Assembly (NCBI GenBank): GCA_038093515.1
Contig: JBBPSI010000371.1
Span: 1 to 18,259 of the forward strand
Length of the DNA: 18,259 bases
Reading direction: 5' to 3'
Source of the DNA: Butyriboletus loyo
Taxonomy: Eukaryota; Basidiomycota; Agaricomycetes; Boletales; Boletaceae
Each line of letters opens with the position of its first letter. The stretch's first letter is position 1. This document shows, one piece after another, positions 9,068 to 17,609 of the stretch. A program made the position numbers and the translations under genes. Under the pieces are notes generated by a model. The model had not been told where the DNA came from and ran no database searches. It saw only the letters and a program-made list of their open reading frames with translations.

Positions 9068-10220
9068 ATGTCCTCGCTCAGTGGTCGACACATGTCTCGC
9101 GGTGAATCACGATTCCATCCAAACGCGCTTTCAAAAGTCATCTCGCCTTGACTGAAAACACCCCAAACAGACGACTATTACCAGAGCGCCAATTTCGCCT
9201 CTGACAGCGAACCCGCTGGAAAGGAACATGCAGAAACGAACGGGGACTCGGAGCTGCTCCCCGGTGACTTTGGAGGACGCGGGGCCGGTCTTGCAGGGGG
9301 GTACCCCCCCGGTTGGTCGCTATCCGCACCTCAAACAACTGGGTCGGCGTCCGAGTCCAAGCCCCCGCCCACGCCCCATATACCCATGCCCACGTCCGAC
9401 CCCAACCCTCATCCCAATCCCAATCCCAATCCCAATCCCAATCCCAATCCCAATCCCAATCCCAATCCCAATCCCAATCCCAATCCCAATCCCAATCCCA
9501 ATCCCAATCCCAATCCCAATCCCAATCCCAATGCTAACCCGGCCAACCTCCCCGCCCTCGCAGGCGCAGGCGACGACGCCTACGCAGGATACGATCCCGG
9601 CATGTCAGGCAGCACGACCGAACAAATCGCATGTTCCATCCCAGGCTTACCCTGGATAGGCCCACAACCCTGTATCACCTCACCTCCACCCCAGTCGTCT
9701 GGCCCCCACGTCGCTCGCTCGTCTGGATCTGGACCTGGGATGTTGGGGATAAGCTGTGGTTATGAACGTGACGGGGAAGAATACGATGACGAGAACGAGA
9801 ACGAGAACGAGAACGAGGACAAACTTGGAGTGAAGGCGGAGGCGGAGACTGGATTTAAGACCGGCGAGAAGCCCTCTTTGCCGACACCATCGTCGTCCCC
9901 TGCACCCGGTCCAGACCTAGGCCCACACTCAGACGTACCCAGCGTTAATGGGAACAACCACTCACTCGCGAAACCGTCTATCGGTTCCAGAATCGTCGGT
10001 TCGTTCCCGCTCACTGGAGATGGCGCTTTTTGGTTTTTGCTGACTTTTGGATCATCTGGAACTCGGACAGGTCGCGTCGAACGGCTCGCGGGCAAGGTGC
10101 TTCGCGATCCCGAGATCGAGGCGCGAGGGAAACGACACATGGTACGCATTTTTTTGCGTTTGCGTCTTTTTCATTCTTATGAGACATTGAACGTGTCCAC
10201 AGTTGGGCCAAGATCTCTGA
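9068..10220 (+). CDS. Asn-Pro-repeat low-complexity protein with CsbD-like tail
   Basis: Function unknown. Predicted exons are 9068-9101, 9171-9998, 10071-10141 and 10203-10220, giving 317 codons in frame (316 aa). ATG 9068 sits in a good context (ACCATGT) and opens MSSLSGRHMSR, which splices to DDYYQSANFASDSEP. Next come a Pro-rich stretch, (Pro-Asn)20 from 9413, a Gly/Ser/Pro-rich middle and an acidic (Glu-Asn)4 segment at 9791. The end, GRVERLAGKVLRDPEIEARG with KRHMLGQDL, resembles the short CsbD-like module of fungal stress proteins (GK..GK...P..EA.G); this is a weak match. The 72-nt intron 9999-10070 (donor GTTCGT, acceptor GGACAG) has no stop and is a multiple of three, so a longer isoform is possible. 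There is no signal peptide or membrane segment. Exon 1 is the least certain part: its donor, GTGAAT, is imperfect. The gene is convergent with PAL. Confidence 0.55.
9413..9532 (+). repeat. (CCCAAT)20 hexanucleotide microsatellite in coding sequence
   Basis: Twenty perfect CCCAAT units (120 bp) in frame as codons CCC AAT, coding for Pro-Asn x20. The opposite strand is (ATTGGG)20: runs of three G separated by three bases, which fits the G-quadruplex rule, while the C-rich strand could form an i-motif. Every unit uses the same two codons, pointing to recent slippage expansion rather than selection on the peptide only. Confidence 0.95.
9791..9814 (+). repeat. (GAGAAC)4 hexanucleotide repeat
   Basis: Four GAGAAC units in frame, coding for (Glu-Asn)4 in the same protein as the CCCAAT tract. 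Acidic flanks (DD before, EDK after) extend the segment. Confidence 0.9.
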
Positions 10221-10416
10221 TTAGGACATTGACATTCGTGAACGATGCCTTTGGTAACCACGTACTCGTTACATGCATACAAATGAATGTAAAAGAAAAT
10301 AAAAATAGTGTCTAAGAGAACGTACAACGATTTGACATACATTATAACGGGCGCGAAAAAAGAAATGCAGGATATGAAGTACATGTAATGCTTGTTTAGA
10401 TGCTTCTCCGACACGT
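10221..10416. terminator. shared convergent 3' region
   Basis: About 196 bp between the stop of the plus-strand Asn-Pro gene and the stop of minus-strand PAL. A-rich AAAGAAAATAAAAATAG near 10291 is a candidate poly(A) signal region for the plus-strand gene. No clear AATAAA was seen for PAL on the minus strand. The two transcripts may overlap at their 3' ends. Confidence 0.35.
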
Positions 10417-13224
10417 TCACACCTCTACGCCTGCACACGCCCGCACCATTACCCGCGCCAGCCGTCCATCCCTGATCGCCTCGACAATAATTGCCACCTT
10501 GTCACCCACCGTCGTGTCCACCGGCCCTCCCAACGACGCCATCACGTCCTCCGCCTCCAATCCAGGCAACAATACCTGATCACTCATGCCAAACACGCTT
10601 CCCCGCAGGTTATCCGCGCCGCACATCGGAATACCCAGTTCCTCCCGAACAAACTCGTACAGCATACGTGTACGGGGTGCCAAAAAGGCCGATGCGGGCG
10701 CTTGGCCACGTGGGGCAATGTCAAAGACTGGCGTCGGCGTCGGCGTCGACCACGTGCGTCCCCTCCGGACATCCGCCAACGACACTCCCAAATATGCACA
10801 ACGTAGTTCTGTCAAGAGCAACGCGAGCTTGTCCGCCAGCATCGTACGGAACGCAGCCACCTTGCCCAGGTCGAGTGTAGAAAGGTCGAGCCATACGAGC
10901 GCCTCGAGGAGCGGAGAAACTGCCTCGCTGGCCACCTTAACCATCCGCGGTGTCGTGTCCATGGCGGTTGTGCGGTCGAGGGCGTCGTACACCTGGGGCA
11001 GCACCTTGCGCGCGATCTTGTCTACAAGTTGATCCTCACCGGCGAGACCAAACGTTTCGCGTACAACGTGGCGCACGACCTGGGCAGACGACCGCCTCAT
11101 GTCGACATACAACGCGCGCACGTCAAGGGCTTGGCAGACAACGAACAAATGTGTGGCTGCGAGTAATTGGGACACTTCGAGCGCCGTCAGTGTATACCGG
11201 GTCGAGATGAGAGCGAGGGAGCTATCGAGATATATTGTCAGCCGCGAGAACCTTACAAGGGAGAATCACTGACTTGACACTTTGATTGTGCATCTCAGCA
11301 CTGACATTTCCCACACCTACATTCATTCCCCCGAGGGCGTTCAACTCCCCAGCGTACGACGCGGCAGCAATGTCAATGCCTTTGCACCCGAAATCCAGTG
11401 CACTTTCACCACCGGCGAGATTTCCGGGTAAACCACGGTTCATAGCGGGGTTAATCAACTCGGTGAGTTGTACAAACATGAGTCGACCGATATGCGAAAG
11501 GGAGAGTCGGAGGTGGTCCATGGCATTAGTTACGGCCAATGCTTGGAAGTTACCAGCATGATGGATTTTGCCTGGGACACGTAAGCCGGGGTAAACATCG
11601 GGACATGACGACTACGCACCTTCCCCACCAGGCTCGCGCGGGGCCTCCACTAGCGGATTATCGGTCGTCGAGTTGATTTCGATGCGAATGGTCTCCTCGA
11701 CTTTCTTGATGTCCTCAAACTGGGGACCTAACCATTGTGGAGCGGTACGGAGGGAGTAACGATCTTGCCTGAGCACACCCTCATCTTCCTCGATCTTGAC
11801 CTCGACCTCGTGACCCTGAGCGAACTTGGATTCGGAGAGGAGAGACCAGATGAGGTGGGCTGATTCGATTTGACCAGGGTGGGGACGAGTATGACTGACA
11901 AAAGGATCGAAAGAGCCACGAGCGCCCAACATGGCTTCTACGGACATCGCCGTCAAGACCTATCCAAGAATGAGTGTACATTTCGACGCGTGTGGGATAG
12001 TTACCACTTACAGCTCCAAGAACGACGACGTCCTGGGCATCACTGACGACGAGAGCAGCCAAGCCTGCACTAAAGGCAGTGCCGTTGAGGATGCCGAGAT
12101 GTTCCTTGGATACAAGAGGAAGAGGGGTCGTGTTTGTGAGCGCCAAGGCTTTGGGAGCGGTGTATATTGTCGAGGAAGGGGAGACAGACGAGTAGGAGAA
12201 GGCTGATTGGACCAGGTGAGGCTTGGCAAATTCATCATCAGGAACGGAGGAAGCAGGTGTGCTGGGGGAAATGGGAGATACGCCACCGGATTCGGTGGGC
12301 GTAGTAGCGGGAGTAGAGGCGAAGGTAGACGAGGGTGCAGTAGAGACTAGGAAACGTGGCGTGGGAATCTTTATATGAGTAGGCTGGATGGGGAGGGATG
12401 GCGGAATTGAGGGAGCAAGTAACCATACGCGGATGGCAGGGTTTCCGATGAGCATGCCAGCAATGTAGGAAAGAGAGGAAAGGTCTACAGATAGAAATGA
12501 GATGAAACGATGGGGAGAAGAAACTAGATACTGACCACCACTGGAGGAGACACTCCCGCGGAGGGGTACAAGTGGTACGATGCCCTTTGAAAGGACCTCG
12601 ACCATCTTTTCAACGAGTTCCCATCGTACACCAGAGTGGCCACGTAGAAGAGAGTTGGTGCGGACAAGCATGGCGGCACGGGTCCAGGCCGGGGGCATCG
12701 TGGTTGAGTGAGCGGGATCGGAGAGAGGCAAAGATGCTGATGGGGATGAATGGGACGAGAGATGGGAAGCGGGGAAGGACATACCAGAAGGAGAGGCATG
12801 AGAGACAGAGGAGGGGATCAATACACCCGCATGTTGGTGCTGGAGCAGGGCGGCACCGAGTGCAATGGGGTCGTCCGTGCGGGTGTCTGCGCTGCCACCG
12901 AAGCCAGTGGAGACGCCGTAGACGGAAAGACCAGCTTCAACCTTGGAAGCGATGACGTGACGGGACGCGTCGTGCGCAGTGCGGAGGTGCTCGCAGGGAG
13001 AGAGGCGAAGAGGCGGGGCGGAGGGAGAAGTAGTTGAAGAAGGGATGTGGCGGGCAACGGCGGCGATCTGGGCGAGGGAGAGGCCGCTGCCGGAGAGGGT
13101 GACTGGCGTACCGGAGCTGGAAAGGGTCAGCGGGGGGGGGAGGATGAGGAGGAGAGAGAGGGACAGACAGGTAGTCGTCGAGCTCGCGGATGTGGGCCTG
13201 GTAGTGGGCGAGGAGAGAGGACAT
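10417..13224 (-). CDS. PAL: phenylalanine ammonia-lyase
   Basis: Deaminates L-phenylalanine to trans-cinnamate and ammonia, a cytosolic homotetramer in this family. Six exons (13224-13169, 13116-12536, 12484-12012, 11959-11620, 11571-11274, 11221-10417) join to 851 codons; the five introns are 48-52 nt with GTNNGT donors. Key parts: [10 protein letters not shown] (residues 84-93, catalytic Tyr85); LLQHQHAG with the His112-Gln113 selectivity pair of fungal [23 protein letters not shown] (206-222), where the cofactor-forming triad is Ser210-Ser211-Gly212 instead of Ala-Ser-Gly; NGTAF (346-350); TRPHPGQ (394-400); [31 protein letters not shown]; and [18 protein letters not shown] near the C-terminus. 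At 850 aa it exceeds the usual 700-750, mostly from a Ser/Thr/Pro-rich insertion at about 234-318 and a smaller one at 124-160. Start: ATG 13224 opens [17 protein letters not shown], and the 52-nt intron 13117-13168 (branch CTGAC) brings the frame to [20 protein letters not shown]. Identity is nearly certain; whether the variant enzyme is active is not known. Confidence 0.95.
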
Positions 13225-13275
13225 GTGATGGGTGCTACGAGTGGGGACTGAGGAGGAGGTCAGTCGCGGTCCAGT

Positions 13276-13286
13276 CTTTTTATGCC
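13276..13286 (-). promoter_or_regulatory. TATA-like element of PAL
   Basis: On the minus strand this reads GGCATAAAAAG, about 53 bp before the PAL ATG at 13224, a typical fungal core-promoter distance. It is not a perfect TATAAA. Confidence 0.4.
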
Positions 13287-13420
13287 TGAATGATCCGCCC
13301 GCTCAATTGCACGTCCAACTCTCAGCGGAAAAAAAACATAATTTGACGTTGCCCGTGTCCGAGATTCAATGAGATCAACTCAATTTCCGATTTTAGATTG
13401 TCCTCGCTAGACAGACTCAA

Positions 13421-13449
13421 CCCCCCCGCAACCCCCCAGTGACCCCCCC
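13421..13449 (-). promoter_or_regulatory. three G-runs upstream of PAL
   Basis: The plus strand has C7, C6 and C7 runs at 13421, 13432 and 13443, so the minus (PAL coding-sense) strand has three G-runs of 6-7. Long runs can be split to give four G3 tracts, so a G-quadruplex is possible about 200 bp upstream of the PAL start. The last run also forms CCCCT (AGGGG on the other strand), the stress-response-element core of yeast Msn2/4, which is common by chance in C-rich DNA. Confidence 0.3.
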
Positions 13450-13459
13450 TCGGAATACA

Positions 13460-15258
13460 ACAATGAGGACAGCCACCGCCCGGTGATCTACCGCTCACAC
13501 ACAGGCCATCGCCAGCCTCGTTCATCCCACCCATCGCCACAGCCCACCGCCATCCTGTCTCCTACCGCAAACACTGGCACCGGCAACACCGGGAAACCCA
13601 TCGTTCACAACGTTCCCTCCACACGCTCTTTAATCCAACCCGTTCGTCGTGGCGTCCATACAGCATTCACGAGGCTCGAAACACGTGAAACACCGCCTGA
13701 GCGACTCGCTCTCATGAGCGCTTGATATGACTTCTGATTACGGCTCTGCAACTCCCCCCATGATGCCTTTGGAACCAGACGCGGCCCCGACGACCCGCCT
13801 TTGCACATTGCCTCTTGCGATCCGCGGCATCAACACCGATGTTACGTTGACATTGATGCCTCCTCGCAACAGTGTCAGCACCTGAAACACCCAAGCATCT
13901 TGGCCCATGCATAACGGACACTGCATGCAAGATCACCTGTATAATAGAGCATGCGACACACATCTTTGGTGTCGTATCAACGGCATTACAGAGTCAGCTT
14001 CAGGACTTTTTCCGATGCCACACAGGGCTGGATCCACAACGTTAGACCGCTTTCGCCTGTGTTCCACTCAGCTTGGCTTTCCCTTGCCGCCATCATTGCC
14101 TACAAAGTAGGCTGAATCCCTGCTACCCGCGTCACAAGTGGAGAATGTGCTGACGGTTTCCGACCATTTGTCCAGTCCAAATCGAGCGAAGATCTGATAT
14201 TGGATCCATCTGTTTCGCGTCTTTTCGGAGGCCCAAGTTTTCGCACACACTTGCCCCCGAGGATACTCCTTTGAACGTCTGGTTCGAGACTAGCAAAGAT
14301 CTGAGACATAAACCGGATTAGGAGTAGTTTTACTTGCCTCTATTAGGAATAAAGTATGCATAGCAAGATGAGTCACCCTCACTATGGTCCAATTTGCCAG
14401 TACCTTCGTACATAAGCATAACGAGAGATCGCACTAGGCGTTATCAGATAGTATTATTTGTGCACAACTTGAAGCTGGCGGCATGACCCAAACAAAGTCC
14501 GACAGGGGTCCGCCTGAACGCAACTGAGAGATGCAAGTATCTATAATCAGGAAAACTTACATCCCGTGCTATACGTCGTGCAAGTGAGATCCCGGGTAAA
14601 ATTATCAGAACTAGGCGTCGTCGTTGGAGACGGAGGCCTTGCTGGAAGCCTTGGGGAGTTTCGTAAAGCTACTAGCTACTATAGAGTGGGTATACTTAGT
14701 AGACTAACTCATAATGCACAAACCCTACACCTTCTGTTACCTAAACCTAATGAGCTAATCTATTGTACATATATTTCACTGTGTTGTGCTTAGACTATCA
14801 GATCTGTTTGTTTTTATTCACGATTTGCCAGCAAGCTAACCTACGGCCCAGGAGTCAGAACACTGCAGTCCATTTCAGAACCTTGTAGGTCAAGCTACTA
14901 GGCTTGGGAGAGCCCGTCCCGTGGGTTTCCCAAATTCAAACTCCGAATGTCTCTAATGTGGACATCTGATATGGGCTTATGAGGAGATGACCTTCAAGTT
15001 TTCGTTGGTAGTCCATCAAACTTGGATCTGACAACCATTGCGACACTCCCTCGACCTGACATATCCTTCCGCGCTGAACGAGGTTCCCAAGCTCTGTGGG
15101 ATAGCTCTCATGTGGACAGACACAGCACCGACACGTCGAGGTACGCGCAACATCATGACGTGCATCGGTCTTGGAAGGGCTTGCGAGCTCATAGCCTACT
15201 ATCAGTCGAGACGCAAAACAGCTTAGGCTGTGGTCTGCCAGGAGTGTAAGTGACTTTT
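13460..15258. other. long region with no recognisable gene
   Basis: About 1.8 kb. The best open frames (13483-13725 plus, 13712-13963 minus, 14100-14309 minus, 15022-15249 plus) are short, overlap on both strands and show no domain I recognise. No splice-consistent exon chain was found. 14310-14820 is somewhat more AT-rich. Part of the stretch next to PAL must hold its upstream control region. Confidence 0.45.
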
Positions 15259-15317
15259 ACACCCGCCGACTCATCTGGGTCCTCACGAATCAGCAAATCG
15301 ATCAAACAACATCAGTG
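15259..15317. repeat. direct repeat next to inverted-repeat element, copy 1
   Basis: ACCCG.C...TC..CTGGGTCC, then CGAATCAGC and CAACATC..CAG, shared in the same order and spacing with 15485-15538. It overlaps the outer end of the left inverted repeat by a few bases. About 75 percent identity by eye. Confidence 0.6.
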
Positions 15318-16217
15318 AAACGGTTATTGGTCGGAACCACTGGTTAGCAGTCCGTAGCAGTCTGTAGCGCTCGGCTACACTCGGTTAGCACCGGAAACCA
15401 GCAACTGTTTTACTGATGAACCCGCGGCAGCTGAGATATTTCCACGAGGCTTTACACAGGCAGAGAACTGTCTCTGCCTCTTGGCACCCGTCAAGTCACC
15501 TGGGTCCCCGCGAATCAGCGCGGCAACATCCGCAGATGAGAGAAGTGGGAAGTGGCGTCCAACAGGACGTCGCGGGCTGTCGTAAATCACTCTAATCGGC
15601 CAGCTCGACCCCCCACACCTGAAAGGCTGAAACAACGTGGATTTGGTATGCAAAAGTATTCGAGATACATTCAAGAACATGTTTCGCCTGGGTTCGTGAG
15701 CAATGCAGCAGCACCGTATTCGTTTTGAATGTAATTCTTCCTGCCATTCGTGTCTTCTTGTCCGTAGGTCAATACCAGGTCTTTCATTGCCTTCATGTAT
15801 CCTAAATAGACGAATGTATTGTATACACAACATGTCGACGACAATGCATGCTCAATGACGTGTATGATGCCATCAAGTATTTCGTCATTGTCGTAATGAT
15901 AATCAGTCCGCCCAATTCCGACTCGTTGTAGTCGTGCTGGTCATTGACCTTGTCCGTATCGTCGTCGTTGTCGTGGTTCATGCTCTGCTGATTTGTCGTC
16001 ATGTCGTCTGGTTCTGGAATATATATATAGCATTTTCATACAGAAAAGAATAAATATAATGTCTTTTTCCCAACGTTTCTTGGGTAGCAAAACATTCGGA
16101 CACTGCTTACATCGCGGCCTATCATCAGCAAAACGGTTGCTGGTTTCTGATGCTAACCGAGCGTAGCCGAGTGCTACAAACTGCTAACCGGTGATTTCGA
16201 CCAATAACCGTGATGAT
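15311..16217. mobile_element. ~0.9-kb element with ~105-bp inverted repeats (MITE/non-autonomous DNA transposon)
   Basis: The left arm 15311-15426 and the right arm 16113-16217 are reverse complements of each other at about 80-85 percent by eye. Shared blocks include CGGTTATTGGTCG, GGTTAGCAG, CTCGGCTAC.CTCGGTTAGCA, GAAACCAGCAAC.GTTTT and CTGATGA. The left arm has an extra 7-10 bp (a local duplication of GTAGCAGT). The ~690-bp interior has no transposase; its best frame (15375-15833, minus) is of unknown type. Long imperfect inverted repeats around a short non-coding core fit an old non-autonomous DNA element. No clean target-site duplication could be identified, so the exact ends and superfamily are open. 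Confidence 0.6.
15485..15538. repeat. direct repeat inside the element, copy 2
   Basis: Second copy of the sequence at 15259-15317, lying just inside the left inverted repeat. A copy on each side of the left arm suggests a nested insertion or local duplication during rearrangement. Confidence 0.6.
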
Positions 16218-16840
16218 CGGTGCATGAGAGTAGTACTGGTTGTCACTCGCATGGTCTGTAGAAGGGTCCCCACGGTAGCTGACCGTCGAGTGCTGGACGC
16301 AGTGAATTTCACGGCGCACACGCTACCAAAGGGGTCTTTCCGCCGCGTTAGCTTTATGCCGTTTCGTTCCCTCCCCCCGGTCTTCTTTCACCTTCACTTT
16401 CCAAGAGAAATTCCCACCGAGTCTAACCAGGCGCCAAAAACAGATGGTCCGAGACTAGATCTTCACCCGACTTGAACTAAACAAATGGTCCGAACCCGTC
16501 GACGCAATCAACTTTTCCACCTGTGACGCGGCTAGCAGGGAAAGTATCAGAACATGTTTGCTGTAGGCAATCACGTTTTGGATTGGCCGTAAGGGTAGCT
16601 ATGCCGCTGCGGCTCGGTTTCGTCAACGCAAATATCGTGTCTTCTTGACCATCCGGGGTTATGGTTCAAAGGATCTTTTCCGTTTGAGGGACGCCATTGG
16701 CGATGCTCTGGAGCTAGCATGGCCGTAGGCTAGGGCCCATGGGGTAAACCCTGGGTAGCCACATTCAGACCGCAATTTCATCGCTCACCGGTCACATCTG
16801 GATGCGGGCCCACTTCACCGTTTGACTGTCCTCCCTGCTC
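16218..16840. other. upstream region of the Kre9-like gene, no gene recognised
   Basis: Short open frames only (for example 16191-16475 plus), without recognisable domains. It probably contains the upstream control region of the gene at 16902. A local repeat GGGTAAACCC/CTGGGTAGCC-like stretch lies near 16740-16760. Confidence 0.4.
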
Positions 16841-16846
16841 TATAAA
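16841..16846 (+). promoter_or_regulatory. TATA box of the Kre9-like gene
   Basis: Perfect TATAAA, 61 bp before the ATG at 16902, followed by a pyrimidine-rich leader (CCGTTTCTTCTCATCG and similar), typical for well-expressed fungal genes. Confidence 0.6.
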
Positions 16847-16901
16847 ACTCTCATTAACTCCCGTTTCTTCTCATCGTTCCCCCTTCTTCGTCACGACCAT
16901 C

Positions 16902-17355
16902 ATGATTTTTTTCTTCTTTCTCGCCTCCATATGCTCTTTCTATTCTCTCGCCTTTTCCCTCCCTGTCACGCCGGCGACGCGCGATGTGTGGACACCGCCA
17001 ATCATCTATCCAAACTCCAGCACCGTCTGGGTCGCCGGTGACAATTACACCGTCACCTGGAATACCTCTTCCCAGCCCTCCCAGATCACGAATCCCGCGG
17101 GCATGCTCTATCTGCGTCATGCCAATGCGGATAACATAACTCTCGTCGCACAAGACTTCCTCTTGACTGCCGGAGAGGTCAATGTTACCGTTCCCGTAGA
17201 AACCCAGCCCTCCACCGATTGGATTATTATGCGTAAGTCGATTTTCTAACAAGCTCCAATCTAAGGCAACGAATAATCGTGCGTATCTTTCTTCAGTCAT
17301 GGGTGATTCTGGCGACTGGAGTCCGCCCTTTACTATTCTTGCACCATCATTATGA
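16902..17355 (+). CDS. small secreted Kre9/Knh1-domain glycoprotein
   Basis: A 129-aa predicted protein from two exons, 16902-17232 and 17297-17355, joined across a 64-nt intron (donor GTAAGT, acceptor TTCTTCAG); the spliced frame is 130 codons with stop. Residues 1-19 form a strongly hydrophobic signal peptide (MIFFFFLASICSFYSLAFS), with cleavage likely near Ser19/Leu20. The rest is one beta-rich domain like the N-terminal Ser/Thr-rich GPI-anchored or Kre9/Knh1 module: DVWTPPIIYPNSS (28-40), W-VAGDNYTVTWNTS (43-56), MLYLRHA, then DWIIM..GDSGDWSPPFTI (106-124). Five N-glycosylation sequons are visible at Asn38, 48, 54, 78 and 94. There is no Ser/Thr-rich tail or GPI signal, so it is probably freely secreted or cell-wall associated. 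In yeast this family takes part in beta-1,6-glucan assembly; the role here is inferred only. A TATA box lies at 16841. Confidence 0.75.
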
Positions 17356-17609
17356 CCGCCATGAATACTTGCGTGCAGCAATCAACGATCTGATGACCTG
17401 ATCATGTACGACTCCTACTTGCTACTCACGGAACTTACAGTATCTATGGGTACTTCGGACCCTGGACAATCACCTTTCTTCGTCGAACTGTTCTACATAT
17501 ACATTCACGTTTCGCATGTTTGTATCCGTTGCAGTACTCTTCAATAGCAGTGACTCAGCGAGGCGCCTCTTTGTTCTCAGCACTGATGGACTGCCTCATT
17601 CGTACAGCC
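17356..17609. other. intergenic between Kre9-like and Smr genes
   Basis: About 250 bp holding the 3' end of the Kre9-like gene and the promoter of the Smr gene, both on the plus strand. No AATAAA and no TATAAA were seen; TACATATACATT near 17490 is the most TATA-like element. Confidence 0.4.

Noticed and set aside
9413..9532. Interstitial telomere repeat
   Set aside because: The unit is CCCAAT/ATTGGG, not the fungal TTAGGG type, and it is in frame inside an open coding region.
9228..9659. Alternative frames through the hexamer repeat (poly Pro-Ile and poly Ser-Gln)
   Set aside because: A hexamer repeat keeps all frames open automatically. The Pro-Asn frame is the one that joins splice-consistent exons on both sides.
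13131..13140. Apparent frameshift in PAL at a run of nine C/G near the N-terminus
   Set aside because: The frame change is fully explained by a 52-nt intron (13117-13168) with a GTNNGT donor, CTGAC branch site and TTTCCAG acceptor. The total spliced length is then exactly divisible by three.
12572..13289. Arg/Gly-rich plus-strand open frames opposite PAL exons 1-3
   Set aside because: Their composition follows from the GC-rich antisense of PAL; no splice signals or recognisable motifs.
15802..16002. Asp/Asn-rich minus-strand frame inside the inverted-repeat element
   Set aside because: It arises from simple GTC/TCG repeats; it does not resemble a transposase and has no catalytic motif.
15300..16230. 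Clear target-site duplication at the ends of the inverted-repeat element
   Set aside because: Bases flanking the arms were compared but no convincing identical short repeat was found, so no superfamily is claimed.
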